Virus record (IMG/VR): IMGVR_UViG_3300042540_000112
Coordinates: 1-29,040 of that record
DNA from: a virus
Length of the DNA: 29,040 nt
Direction: 5' to 3' (one strand)
In this document: positions 9,401-17,785 of the stretch, piece by piece
Layout of the letters: each line of letters opens with the position of its first letter
Numbering within the stretch: the first letter of the stretch is position 1
Notes under the pieces: model-generated
The model's database searches: none
Told to the model about the DNA's origin: nothing
The model's input: the letters and a program-made list of their open reading frames with translations, nothing else
Position numbers and translations under genes: made by a program

Positions 9401-9622
9401 TATAGCACCAACACATATAATATACATTACACAGCCAACGATAGTATCGTCAATTCAGCGGCAGTATATGGATCACAAGTGTTTATACCTAACACCGTAA
9501 ATGAGGTAACTGGTGCGGTAATTCGTCATAAAGACACCATCAATGCGGTTGCTCACTCTGGATTGGGTATTGTTTCAGGTTCAATTATGGAAGGTATGGC
9601 TTTGGTTTCGCCATATAAATAA
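6401..9622 (+). CDS. 7: Baseplate wedge subunit, gp7-like, with large repeat insertions
   Basis: 1073 residues (T4 gp7 is 1032), placed between gp6 and gp8 exactly as in T4. Residues 15-150 are helical: LPAFVREEHETFIKFLEYYY, then a Y/F-rich segment and ILKHAREFYLSSGSEKSARF followed by IIQALLNKEASFYYP. This resembles the C-terminal part of T4 gp7 (FCEAYIQYLSDGYG ... FFESRSYDFYSTKGIEASYKFL). Residues about 580-622 (YYQEFSYVVRVDETINKYR and then TAIKDLTHPAGTKLFGEY) match the T4 stretch ending in VIRFVHPVGFGF. Between them lie GGxGYT repeats (about 250-555). After them, five beta repeats (about 697-1023) form the C terminus. T4 gp7's N-terminal beta-propeller-like half is not recognisable. The gp7 name rests on these segments and position. 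Confidence 0.78.
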   Translation: MTQSASNNKTSLLISGQLPAFVREEHETFIKFLEYYYKQMEQEGETLYLSKNMLRNLDIDQLYEHVLDEHTNDSNIRDDYDYLSFLQKMYDSFIAYIPDKVLADRVNILKHAREFYLSSGSEKSARFIIQALLNKEASFYYPKQDILRASDGKWFIEKSLRVRDVKVNNVSNSIAAVNFANTSIKGLTSNATAIVEKVDTYFDKGQLIYELKLSSLYKEFLNAEEITTFFTEEGEDKYLTANLFSGIITAVQIVAGGQGYTEGTTVPITSNTGSGAQIIISTVSKGTIQAAGIVKGGAGFKVDDPLLIFGSGSGAAGLVADVDDSGFYHPNSYNVMWSTINLEANTAIGNATYSNLKSSIIDPANDAAGFANSMSYFVYANCGPAFSLSITNGGNNYIPPITIAISANSTITKMGILGKMQIVSGGLGYTAGDTIEFINPQGSSGSGAIANVTNVAANGMITEVRFEQMPGQIIGGSGYDSLNLPFANVVSGTGSGANVMVTAVIGKNEEIIQSVSNIGTIQAMTVISGGYGYTDNPTLRLDTLGDGTANATLSVVTGAFSYPGRYINDDGHLSGYNFLEDRDYYQEFSYVVRVDETINKYRTAIKDLTHPAGTKLFGEYDLTFDNETLTNTNIQISLANTQPVVLPFKTMYQVQGYTPGVFEPNVVTGTANAEFVAGSFSVNTSNHLASYAAQNNTIVIAYYNHPFAENDYVFMHFQTNAWANLGNTNYTVVSSNLTHFTVNNPLTETVTGNVGNVRIYNPDVMLTLPYSRPSVNENVYIQFQTTDVSLANGYYQVRSVKNANTFNVLHPDMTTADDGAGVANLISKKVIVSAENHGFSVGDQAYILLLGGDTANTDNGYYTVTSVQDANSFNVSAANVLFSGSTARVYQKKSKIIIVNHPFANSNSVYIAFTNGDQANTVNGVYNPVKTGTNTFSFNVAKPATGNSTVRVWYQTNNYSNIVFTTLKSSSGYSANDNVHVEFFATATDLANGIYMVRDIYSTNTYNIHYTANDSIVNSAAVYGSQVFIPNTVNEVTGAVIRHKDTINAVAHSGLGIVSGSIMEGMALVSPYK
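7135..8075 (+). repeat. GGxGYT / GxGAxA beta modules inside gp7-like protein
   Basis: At least five copies are visible, with hallmarks VAGGQGYTEG, VKGGAGFKVD, NGGNNYIPP, VSGGLGYTAG and ISGGYGYTDN. Each is followed some 20 residues later by a SGSGA or DGTA turn and a beta strand. They interrupt the conserved gp7 core. Confidence 0.75.
8490..9470 (+). repeat. Five tandem ~65-residue beta repeats in gp7-like C terminus
   Basis: Each copy reads roughly: hydrophobic strand, N-H-x-F, a short gap, V-Y-x-x-F, D-x-A-N-x-x-N-G-x-Y-x-V, then N-T/S-F-x-V. Copies begin near 8490, 8690, 8880, 9080 and 9275. The third (SAENHGFSVGDQAYILLLGG) and fourth (VNHPFANSNSVYIAFTNGD) are easiest to align. This type of repeat is common in baseplate and fibre proteins of T4-like marine phages. 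Confidence 0.7.
9614..9621 (+). promoter_or_regulatory. T4-type late promoter (TATAAATA) before gp8
   Basis: An exact TATAAATA, the T4 late -10 box read through gp55/gp33/gp45, overlaps the last codons and stop of the gp7-like gene. Transcription would start near 9627, leaving a leader of about 20 bases that includes the AAGGA ribosome-binding site of gp8. T4 late promoters need no -35 box, and none is seen. Confidence 0.65.
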
Positions 9623-9635
9623 TAGATAATTAGAG

Positions 9636-9640
9636 AAGGA
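9636..9640 (+). promoter_or_regulatory. Ribosome-binding site fixing the TTG start of gp8
   Basis: AAGGA (within GAGAAGGA) ends seven bases before TTG at 9648. No in-frame ATG occurs before the conserved gp8 segment VYLTFGR, so the TTG start is supported. Confidence 0.7.
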
Positions 9641-9647
9641 TCAACCT

Positions 9648-10973
9648 TTGTCGTCATCACGTTCTAAAAACCTTGATATCTTTGTTGCCAAGCAGGTCAA
9701 AGAATCCGTATCAGAACCATCATCATCAAACGTCTACCTAACTTTTGGTAGGGCAGGTGCTTGGGCAAACGATGCTGCTCCACCACAAGCAAACACCTCG
9801 ACCAAAAACAACAATGACATTTGGAAGAATATGATTGGTGCCAAGAGAATTACTGGCAACAATATTAGACATGCCATACCTCGTATTAACTGGGTATCTG
9901 GTGTTGTCTATGATGAATATGACGATCTAATTGATTCTCTAGAACTACACGATTCGAACTATAACTTTTATGTTATCACCTCAGAGCATAACGTATTCAA
10001 GTGCCTATCAAATAACAATGGCGCCGCTTCTACAGTTATGCCAAACATTCTAGTTACAACCACTCACTTCCAGACCGCCGATGGTTATATCTGGAAATAC
10101 GTATATACCTTGAGTGCAGAAGAAAAGCTACGCTTCTTAACACAGTCATTCATTCCTGTTAGAACTATTACCGAGAATGATAACAGCCAGCAATGGTTGG
10201 TACAAGAGAACGCTATTGATGGTGCTATTCACGTTATCAAGGTAACAGACGGTGGTTCTAACTATTCAGCCAATGACGTTGCCGTTTCTATCACAGGTGA
10301 TGGTCTATATGCTAATGCTTTTGCTGTTCTAAATACAGCTTCTAATACGGTGCAATCAATTGTTGTCGATAATCTAGGTTATGGCTATACTTTTGCTAAC
10401 GTAGCCATCTCATCATCTTACGGCAGCGGTGCTACCGCCAGAGCAATTATCAGTCCTCAGGGTGGACATTGTTCTGATCCATTAACCGAATTGGGTGGAA
10501 GCTATCTTATCACCAACATTCAAATCAGAGATACTGAAGGTGGTGTTCTAACCACACATAACGACTATAGACAGATATCACTTATTGAAGATCCGCAACT
10601 ATATGGTACAACAACCGTATCATCCGCACCAGCGGTATCACAGTTGACCGTTCTATCACTCAATGGTACCTCTGTTGAGTATGTTGAGGATGAATGGGTA
10701 TACCAGGGTTCTTCATTGCAATCATCATTCTTTACTGGATACGTGGTAGAATGGGATTCAGGTAATAACGTCATCAAGCTATCAAACACAAACGGAACAC
10801 CAACTAAAGACTTGTTGATTGGTGCTAATACAACCGCAGCCCGCTTCGTTGCTGCTATTACCAATCCAACTCTTAAACCTCGTTCAGGAAATTTACTATA
10901 TACAGATAACATGACTGCTATTGAACGAGCAGATGATCAAGCCGAAGATTACAAAATTGTTCTGAATTTCTAA
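9648..10973 (+). CDS. 8: Baseplate wedge subunit, gp8-like (TTG start)
   Basis: 441 residues, against 334 in T4 gp8. The match to T4 gp8 runs along the whole length: VYLTFGRAGAWAND (T4 IFITFGRSEPWSSN), DIWKNMIGAKRI (DMWTHMMGTVKV), AIPRINW (VIPRRDW), DGYIWKYVYTL (DGYVWEYLFEI), YRQISLIEDPQLYG (FRQISIITNPL) and a C terminus SGNLLYTDNMTAIERADDQ (SGEMIYMENRPPIIMAMDQ) ending in IVLNF. Gp8 is a dimer in each wedge that binds gp6, gp7 and gp10. The extra length is mostly a GGSNYS/GYGYT beta insertion at residues about 195-272. The start is TTG with a good AAGGA site, and a perfect late promoter box lies just upstream. Confidence 0.94.
   Translation: MSSSRSKNLDIFVAKQVKESVSEPSSSNVYLTFGRAGAWANDAAPPQANTSTKNNNDIWKNMIGAKRITGNNIRHAIPRINWVSGVVYDEYDDLIDSLELHDSNYNFYVITSEHNVFKCLSNNNGAASTVMPNILVTTTHFQTADGYIWKYVYTLSAEEKLRFLTQSFIPVRTITENDNSQQWLVQENAIDGAIHVIKVTDGGSNYSANDVAVSITGDGLYANAFAVLNTASNTVQSIVVDNLGYGYTFANVAISSSYGSGATARAIISPQGGHCSDPLTELGGSYLITNIQIRDTEGGVLTTHNDYRQISLIEDPQLYGTTTVSSAPAVSQLTVLSLNGTSVEYVEDEWVYQGSSLQSSFFTGYVVEWDSGNNVIKLSNTNGTPTKDLLIGANTTAARFVAAITNPTLKPRSGNLLYTDNMTAIERADDQAEDYKIVLNF
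10225..10465 (+). repeat. GxGYT / GxGAxA beta module inside gp8
   Basis: Two copies: TDGGSNYSANDVAVSITGDG and DNLGYGYTFANVAISSSYGS with GATARAI. They account for much of the length difference from T4 gp8 and match the modules in gp6 and gp7 here. Confidence 0.75.
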
Positions 10974-10988
10974 AGGGAAAACATAAAA

Positions 10989-13900
10989 ATGACTTATAAT
11001 AAGGCCAACAATTCGTTGACAACTGACTTCAATGTTACACCTTACTATGACGACTATACAATTGACAGTAACTATTATAGAATCTTATTCAAGCCAGGCT
11101 ATGCGGTTCAGGCTCGTGAACTAACACAAATTCAGTCTACCCTTCAGGAACAGATCAATCGTTTCGGCAAGCACGTATTTAAAGAAGGTTCTATTGTCAT
11201 CCCAGGTGGGTTTACCCTTGAGACACATGGTGGTGCAAATACAGGTTCAGGCATTCGTTACGTTAAGGTTAAAGACTTTGACGCATCTAACACCAGCGTT
11301 ACCATCAGTGACTTTAGTGGTGTTGATGTTATCGGCGCTACATCAAACATTACCGCTGCGGTTGTTGATGTTCTATCTGGTTCACAGTCAAGTTCAAACA
11401 CCAAGACACTATACGTTAAGTATAAGACCACATCAAGTTCAAATAACATTCAGAAAATCTTTACCTCTGGTGAAACACTATCCGCTAATGTTAATGGTGT
11501 AACTAAGACACTAGTTGTCCTTGACACTGGTGCTACAGGCTTTGGTTCAAGATTTAAGATTGATGAAGGTGTTTTCTTCGCTAAGAACCACTTCATTTCA
11601 TTCCCAACCCAGTCAGTTATTCTTGATAGATATAATCCAAATCCGTCTTGTAAGGTTGGTTTCTTTGTTTCGGAAGATATCATTAACGCCTCACAGGACA
11701 CCTCACTACTTGATCCTGCTCTAGAGGCATCTAACTATGCCGCACCTGGTGCTGATCGTCTAAAGCTAACACCAACTCTAACTGTTAGAACATATGATGA
11801 TCCAATCGGTGCTCCTGACTTCGTAGAATTGTTTAGCATTGAGAATGGTGTTGTTAAGTCATACTTTGAACGTTCACAGTATAACATCATTCAAGATGAA
11901 ATGGCCAAGCGTCTATATGACCAGTCTGGTGACTATGTTGTCCGTGGTCTAGATGTTCAGCTTAGAGAGCATGATGATACAGGTTCTAACTTTGGTCGTT
12001 ATGCCAATGGTAATAACAGTCTACTATTCGTCGGCGTATCTGCTGGTCTTGGTTATGTTCAAGGTTATGAAATCAACAATCTTGATACCGCAGAACTACA
12101 GATCGAAAAAGGTCTTGCTACTTCCGAATATAGAGAACAGATTGCTTCCGCTACACTAGGTTCATATGTCACAGTCAATGACTTTGTTGGCTCATGGACA
12201 CTAGACAAGGGTGCACCTATCAAGCTATATGATACAGTTCAGGATCGTATTGCTAACAATCTATGGTCAGGTGCCACCACACCAACCGGTAAGGTTATCG
12301 GTACTGCTAACGTAGCATCTATCGAATACTCAACTGGTATTCCTGGTTATAGCGGACAATACAATCTATTCCTAATGGACATTAATATGTTGGGAAGCAA
12401 TAGCTTCTCCAATGTAAGAAGCGTTTACTATGACAGTCCCGCCGCTGATGGTTATGCAGACGTTGTATTGGAATCTGGTAGCGCCGTTCTAACTGATGTC
12501 AACAATTCTCAGATGCTTTACTATGTTGGTGACGAATATGTTAAGAGTGTTAGAGACATTGATGACTCCGCTGTTAATGCAACCACATTCTATTTCAACA
12601 AGACTGCTACCATTTCTCCAATTGCAGCTAATGGTACATTCACTTATTCTGATGGTAGCACATACGAAACTCTTCCATACGGAACAGGTTCACTATCATC
12701 AACTCAGAAAACGGAACTATTACTAACACTAGACACCGCTGCCAATATCACCATGTCAGGTACTGTTAATGGTACTGCTGGTACATCCGCACTAAACGGT
12801 GTTGGTACAGCATTTACCAGATTGAATGTTGGTGACAAGCTAGAGTTTGCTGGTAATACCAGAACTTATTACATTTCATCTATCACTAACGACACATCAT
12901 TGTCAGTTGTTGGTGGTCTACCAACAGGTCTTTCAGGTAACACTTACTTTAAGGCATACAAGGTTGGTGATATCGTTGATATGACCGGCAAGGGTTCAGC
13001 CGCTGGTGCAACCAGAACTGTCACAGCAACCTCTGGTGTTTCTGGCGCTCTAACATTTGACCTTAAAGAAGTATTCCCATCTACACTAAACGCTACTCTT
13101 ACATATAAGATGGCTAGAACATCTGCTAAGGAACTTGAGAAGCAGAAGAAAGCTGGTCGTTACGTAAGAATTAACTGTAACACCGCAGGCACCACTGGTC
13201 CATACGATCTTGGTTTCTCTGATGTCTATCAAGTTAAGAGCATTAGACTTGGTTCTGGTTCTTATCCAGCATCTAACACCGCTGGCACAGACGTTACATC
13301 TCTATTCAAGGTTGATAACGGTCAGCGTGATAGCTACTATGATCATGGTACTATTACACCAACTGGTATTGGTCTAACATCATCCGATAGACTATTGGTC
13401 GAACTTGATTACTTTGAACCAAACTTTACATCTCGTGCTGGTTACTTCTCAATTGACTCATATCCAATTGAAGATGATGATGCACTATTCAATTCTGCCA
13501 CAAATATCAGAACTGAAAATGTTCCAGTCTATAAGTCACCAGTTAGCGGTAAAGAGTTTAATCTCCGTAACTATCTCGACTTTAGACCAGTTAAGACAAA
13601 TTCAGCAACAGATACCACAACACCAGCTTCTGGTACTGAAAACCCAACCAAGTCTTATGCATATCAGAACTCAACAAATGGTTTGAGAATACCAGCATCT
13701 TCAAGCCAGATTACTTATGACTATACAACCTATCTCGGTCGTAAGGACTTGCTCGTAGTTGATAAGGACAAAAACTGGCAAGTAATCACTGGTATTCCAA
13801 GTAACTTCCCACTTACACCAGATAGCATACCTGGTACAATGACAATTGCGGTTCTTAATATTGTTCCGTATCCATCATTGTCACCCGCTTATGCAGCATC

Positions 13901-16900
13901 AATCAATCGCTCCGATCTAGCAACATCAACCAAGAAGATGTCAAACGCCAGATTTACCATGCGTGACATTGGTACACTTAAGCAGCGTATTGTCAATCTT
14001 GAATACTATACATCATTGTCAATCTTGGAGAAGGCAGCTAATGACCTGCTAATTCTTGATGATAATGGTCTTGACAGATTTAAGAATGGTATCTTTACAG
14101 ATTCCTTCCGTGATCAGTCACTAGCAGCCACATATAATAATGATCATCATATCTGTGTGGATCCAGAAGAAAAGGTTCTTCGACCACTATACACCATGAG
14201 TTCATTCGGCTATGATTATGTCAGTGGCACAAACACCGTCAAGAATGATGACCTTGTTACACTAACATATTCCGAAGAACTTCTATGGAATCAGTCATGG
14301 GTAACCTCTGATCGTAACGTCGAACGCCGTGACTGGCTATTCGTTGGTCAGGTTAGATTGTTCCCAGAGCAGGACGTTTGGGTTGACGTTACAACCGCAC
14401 CAGACGAGCAAATCAATCTCGGCACCTGGACACAGACAAACGTTCTAACTAACCAATCCGTTCTAACCAGCACCGAATGGAATGCTTGGAACAAGTATGT
14501 TGTTGGTTACCGTGTTTACACAGGTAACGGTTCAAATAGAAGCGCCTATAACTACGGCAATCTCTATAGAACATACGACGAAGCCAGAGACGTTGCTAAC
14601 TCTCTAAACCCACCAGGTAATGGTCGTGGTGTTTCTATTGAAACCATCTATAACAATGTCCGTACCGGTACAGAACACTGGATGTCTGACCAGACACAAA
14701 GTGCCGAAAGCGGATATAAGATCATCAATACAGAGGTGGTTCCTTACATTCGTCCACAGGTTATTACTGTAGCATGTACCTCAATGAAGCCATTCACCAA
14801 GGTTTGGTCATTCTTTGACAATGAGCCAATGTCAGCTTATTCAAGACCAATCACCTCAGATCAGTATACCGCTATTACTGATGGTGTTGAGAATACACTA
14901 CCAGAAGGTCCATGGTCTGCCGAAGGTTCTGATCTTGTTACTGACGAAAATGGCACTCTATACTTCCAGTTGCGTCTACCACCAGAGAAGAAATTCCGCA
15001 CAGGTAGTCGTGCTTTGGTTATTGCAGATACATTCGTACCAGTCAATGAAGCATCGGTTTCACCGCTTGGTGCATCTGACGATCTATCAACTGGTGGTCG
15101 TTCATTCTTCTTTGCTTCTGGCACCGCAGTAACAAAACAGAAAACAATCTATTCATCAAGACATATCGATTACTACGATAAGGAAATTGAAGAAACATAT
15201 AGCAGCAACGCATTCCAAGATATTGCCGCTCCACCACCACCTCCACCAAGAGGTAAGCATTGTTCCGCTTACTCATTCTTGTCACTGGCACCCGATGGTG
15301 AAGAAGGCATGTTCCTGACCTCTGTTGATGTTTTCGTTTCTCGTATCAGAGACAAGGGTATTTGGTTTGAAATCCGTGAAATGACCGCTGGTGGTACAAT
15401 CACCCGCAACCAGGTACCATTCTCAGAGGTTTGGTACGAAGATGTTACACAGATTCCAATCTCTACAGATGGTAAGACTAATCCTCTAAACGTTAAGTTT
15501 AAGGCACCAATCTTCTTGTATCACAATACAATGTATGCCTTTATCATTCACCCTGTCGATGGTAACCCAGATACATATTTCTGGACTGCCAAGTTGGGTC
15601 AGACCGATCTTAATGGCAAGGGTCAGTTTAACAACCGTCGTAATACTGGTACATTCTTCCAGACTAACAATAACATCAACTGGGATATCATTGCCGACGT
15701 TGATCTAACTTGTAAGTTCTATAGAGCAAACTTTGCTGTTAATACAGAAGGTGAAGCTATTCTTGGTAACAAGCCTGTTGAAAATCTGCTACTATCAAGC
15801 AGAACAAAGAGCCTCAAGCCAAGACAGGGTGATGTATTCACCACTGGTGCTAAACTTGTTCTATCATCAAACGGAACAATTCAGACTACAGATATTCTAA
15901 AGGGTGTAACATCTCTTGCAAACTCTTCCGTATCTGCAATCAACGGCTCAACCTATTCAATGTCTAACACTGGATACTCCGTTGGTGAAACAATTAACGT
16001 CTATGCTGCTAACAATGTCTATCGTGGCATTTCAGCTAACGTTACCTCTGTTTCATATGGCCGTGGTGTTCTAAACTACTATGTTGATGGTCCAACCACA
16101 AATGCTGCTATCACTTACAGCATCGCACAGTTGACCAACTCTGACGGTAACTTTAGTGCCAATGACTATATCTTTAGCATCACCAACCCAGATTACAATG
16201 CCGTAATCGGTGAAGTTAAGAACTATAGATACTCTGCTATCTCATTTGAGCCAGGCACAATGTCATTCAAAGACACTGACCTAAAGTTCCAGATGCGTTC
16301 TTACTCAAACACCAGCGTAGAAGGTTCTTACGTTTCCGTTCAGCCATCAGAAACATACTACTATGATGCCGAACAGGCTCTACATTCTAAGAGCAATGAA
16401 ACAGCCGTCCTTGGTGGTGCTAGATCAAATCAAGTTAGAGCAACATTCCTATCTGGCAAGACTGGTGTTTCACCTGTCCTAGATATGGGTAGAACACACA
16501 CAATCTATCTTGATAACGTCATTACTGCCAACTCTGGTGGTGAAACAGCCGCTTCTGGTGGTGAACTAATTAATAGATACATCTCCAGAACTGTTACACT
16601 TGCGGAAGGTCAGGACGCAGAAGATATCCAGGTAGTTCTAACTGCATATCGTCCACCAAACACAGATGTTAAGGTTTGGATCAAGATCCTACATCGTGAA
16701 GATTCCACACTATTTGAAAATGCACCATGGATCGAACTATCAAGAACCTCAGGCGATGTCTATTCATCACTTGCTTTCAGAAATGACTTCAAGGAATATA
16801 CATACGGCTTTGCTACTGCTAACTTGACAGGCACCAATGGTGAGGTTGAATACACTAACTCTGCTGGCGTTAAGTTCACAGGTTATAAGTATTTCGCTGT

Positions 16901-16985
16901 CAAGATTGGTATTGTCAATACACAGAACAACACAGCGGTTTATCCTCGTGTTGGTGACTTGAGAGCAATTGCACTACAGATATAA
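10989..16985 (+). CDS. Giant DUF4815-type baseplate/tail structural protein
   Basis: 1998 residues, start ATG, with AAAGGGA upstream. Residues 29-75 carry YYRILFKPGYAVQARELTQI, a helix with QEQINRFGKHVFKEGS and IVIPGG. This is the hallmark of the DUF4815 proteins found after gp8 in T4-like phages of cyanobacteria and alphaproteobacteria. A later block contains TMRDIGTLKQRIVNLEYYTS, the ICVDPEEKVLRPLYTM region and WLFVGQVRLFPEQDVWVD. A run of six prolines (1415-1420) separates a C-terminal beta-rich part (GKHCSAYSFLSLAPDGEEGM, then IWFEIREM). The end has TAYRPPNTDVKVWIKILHRE and a final strand RVGDLRAIALQI. The position suggests a wedge-associated protein that holds or connects fibres, perhaps replacing T4 gp9/gp10. 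That role is inferred. Confidence 0.75.
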   Translation: MTYNKANNSLTTDFNVTPYYDDYTIDSNYYRILFKPGYAVQARELTQIQSTLQEQINRFGKHVFKEGSIVIPGGFTLETHGGANTGSGIRYVKVKDFDASNTSVTISDFSGVDVIGATSNITAAVVDVLSGSQSSSNTKTLYVKYKTTSSSNNIQKIFTSGETLSANVNGVTKTLVVLDTGATGFGSRFKIDEGVFFAKNHFISFPTQSVILDRYNPNPSCKVGFFVSEDIINASQDTSLLDPALEASNYAAPGADRLKLTPTLTVRTYDDPIGAPDFVELFSIENGVVKSYFERSQYNIIQDEMAKRLYDQSGDYVVRGLDVQLREHDDTGSNFGRYANGNNSLLFVGVSAGLGYVQGYEINNLDTAELQIEKGLATSEYREQIASATLGSYVTVNDFVGSWTLDKGAPIKLYDTVQDRIANNLWSGATTPTGKVIGTANVASIEYSTGIPGYSGQYNLFLMDINMLGSNSFSNVRSVYYDSPAADGYADVVLESGSAVLTDVNNSQMLYYVGDEYVKSVRDIDDSAVNATTFYFNKTATISPIAANGTFTYSDGSTYETLPYGTGSLSSTQKTELLLTLDTAANITMSGTVNGTAGTSALNGVGTAFTRLNVGDKLEFAGNTRTYYISSITNDTSLSVVGGLPTGLSGNTYFKAYKVGDIVDMTGKGSAAGATRTVTATSGVSGALTFDLKEVFPSTLNATLTYKMARTSAKELEKQKKAGRYVRINCNTAGTTGPYDLGFSDVYQVKSIRLGSGSYPASNTAGTDVTSLFKVDNGQRDSYYDHGTITPTGIGLTSSDRLLVELDYFEPNFTSRAGYFSIDSYPIEDDDALFNSATNIRTENVPVYKSPVSGKEFNLRNYLDFRPVKTNSATDTTTPASGTENPTKSYAYQNSTNGLRIPASSSQITYDYTTYLGRKDLLVVDKDKNWQVITGIPSNFPLTPDSIPGTMTIAVLNIVPYPSLSPAYAASINRSDLATSTKKMSNARFTMRDIGTLKQRIVNLEYYTSLSILEKAANDLLILDDNGLDRFKNGIFTDSFRDQSLAATYNNDHHICVDPEEKVLRPLYTMSSFGYDYVSGTNTVKNDDLVTLTYSEELLWNQSWVTSDRNVERRDWLFVGQVRLFPEQDVWVDVTTAPDEQINLGTWTQTNVLTNQSVLTSTEWNAWNKYVVGYRVYTGNGSNRSAYNYGNLYRTYDEARDVANSLNPPGNGRGVSIETIYNNVRTGTEHWMSDQTQSAESGYKIINTEVVPYIRPQVITVACTSMKPFTKVWSFFDNEPMSAYSRPITSDQYTAITDGVENTLPEGPWSAEGSDLVTDENGTLYFQLRLPPEKKFRTGSRALVIADTFVPVNEASVSPLGASDDLSTGGRSFFFASGTAVTKQKTIYSSRHIDYYDKEIEETYSSNAFQDIAAPPPPPPRGKHCSAYSFLSLAPDGEEGMFLTSVDVFVSRIRDKGIWFEIREMTAGGTITRNQVPFSEVWYEDVTQIPISTDGKTNPLNVKFKAPIFLYHNTMYAFIIHPVDGNPDTYFWTAKLGQTDLNGKGQFNNRRNTGTFFQTNNNINWDIIADVDLTCKFYRANFAVNTEGEAILGNKPVENLLLSSRTKSLKPRQGDVFTTGAKLVLSSNGTIQTTDILKGVTSLANSSVSAINGSTYSMSNTGYSVGETINVYAANNVYRGISANVTSVSYGRGVLNYYVDGPTTNAAITYSIAQLTNSDGNFSANDYIFSITNPDYNAVIGEVKNYRYSAISFEPGTMSFKDTDLKFQMRSYSNTSVEGSYVSVQPSETYYYDAEQALHSKSNETAVLGGARSNQVRATFLSGKTGVSPVLDMGRTHTIYLDNVITANSGGETAASGGELINRYISRTVTLAEGQDAEDIQVVLTAYRPPNTDVKVWIKILHREDSTLFENAPWIELSRTSGDVYSSLAFRNDFKEYTYGFATANLTGTNGEVEYTNSAGVKFTGYKYFAVKIGIVNTQNNTAVYPRVGDLRAIALQI

Positions 16986-16993
16986 GGTGAATA

Positions 16994-17785
16994 ATGGAAA
17001 TTGAATTTGATCTACAAAATGACTTTAGTGAAGTAGAAGAATATGACTTTGGAAACGGACCAGTACCAGCACACCGCCACCCTCGTGGTGGTGGCTGGGT
17101 GGCCAACACAGCTTCGGTTGATGATACTTGCTATGTCGGTCCATATGCCAGAGTTTTTGAAAATGCTCAAGTAAGCGGTAGTTCTATCATCAATGATGGT
17201 GCTTCCGTATTCGGTAATGCTACAGTATGCCTTGGTTCAAGAGTTTATGGTGATGCCATGGTATATGATAGTGCCTCGATTAGAGACAATGCCAGAGTAA
17301 GTGGTTTCAGTAAAGTATATGGTAATGCCAGGGTCATGAACAATGCCCAGATATATGAGAACGCTGAAATCTATGACAATGCCATTGTATGTAACAATGC
17401 TGAAATCTATGATAACTGTAAAGTTTATGGTAATGCTTACATCTATGAGTGTATTAGATTGTATGGTCACACGGTAGTCACCAGAAAGCCATTACTTGGT
17501 CTTGGTTTTGATTACCCAGTAACCGTTACCGATCATCATGTTCTATTAGGTTGCACGGTGGCTCCACCATCAATACTAAAGAAACTCGGTAGAAGAATTA
17601 TAACCTTGATAGGCTATGATAGAGAAACTGCCGAGTTATGGTTGGATATCGTTTCTAAACTCATCGAGGTACACGGATGTACCGATATTGAGGAAGAACT
17701 TACACCAGAGAACGAACGTAACGTTATACTAAATCTCATAACAGAAAGAAATGCAGGAAGTGACAGAGATTCGAGAACCAGATAA
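16994..17785 (+). CDS. Hexapeptide-repeat left-handed beta-helix protein
   Basis: 263 residues, with AAGGTGA overlapping the previous stop as ribosome-binding site. After an acidic start (DLQNDFSEVEEYDFGNG) comes HRHPRGGGWVANTASVDD. Residues about 50-155 are a near-perfect 6-residue repeat [GDEN]-N-A-x-[VI]-[YSC], for example GNATVC, GDAMVY, DNARVS, ENAEIY, DNAIVC. Such repeats form a left-handed parallel beta-helix, as in LpxA-type acyltransferases and the YdcK family. The C-terminal 80 residues include TVTDHHVLLGC and a helical segment with ETAELWLDIVSKLIEVHG. No acetyltransferase active site can be assigned, so a structural role is at least as likely as an enzymatic one. Phage genomes often carry similar genes of unknown role. 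The last 35 bases overlap the next gene. Confidence 0.75.
   Translation: MEIEFDLQNDFSEVEEYDFGNGPVPAHRHPRGGGWVANTASVDDTCYVGPYARVFENAQVSGSSIINDGASVFGNATVCLGSRVYGDAMVYDSASIRDNARVSGFSKVYGNARVMNNAQIYENAEIYDNAIVCNNAEIYDNCKVYGNAYIYECIRLYGHTVVTRKPLLGLGFDYPVTVTDHHVLLGCTVAPPSILKKLGRRIITLIGYDRETAELWLDIVSKLIEVHGCTDIEEELTPENERNVILNLITERNAGSDRDSRTR
17072..17093 (+). other. Strong hairpin early in the beta-helix gene
   Basis: CACCGCCAC at 17072-17080 can pair with GTGGTGGTG at 17085-17093 (nine pairs, one G-U) across a CCTC loop. It encodes the H-R-H-P-R-G-G-G segment. No U-run follows, so it is not a typical terminator. The pairing may be only a by-product of the Pro/Gly-rich codons. Confidence 0.4.
17161..17460 (+). 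repeat. Tandem 18-bp (hexapeptide) repeats
   Basis: About sixteen consecutive hexapeptides follow the pattern [GDEN]-N-A-x-[VI]-[YSC]. At DNA level the units vary around 'aatgcc aga/gaa gta/atc tat', with synonymous drift between copies. Confidence 0.8.
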
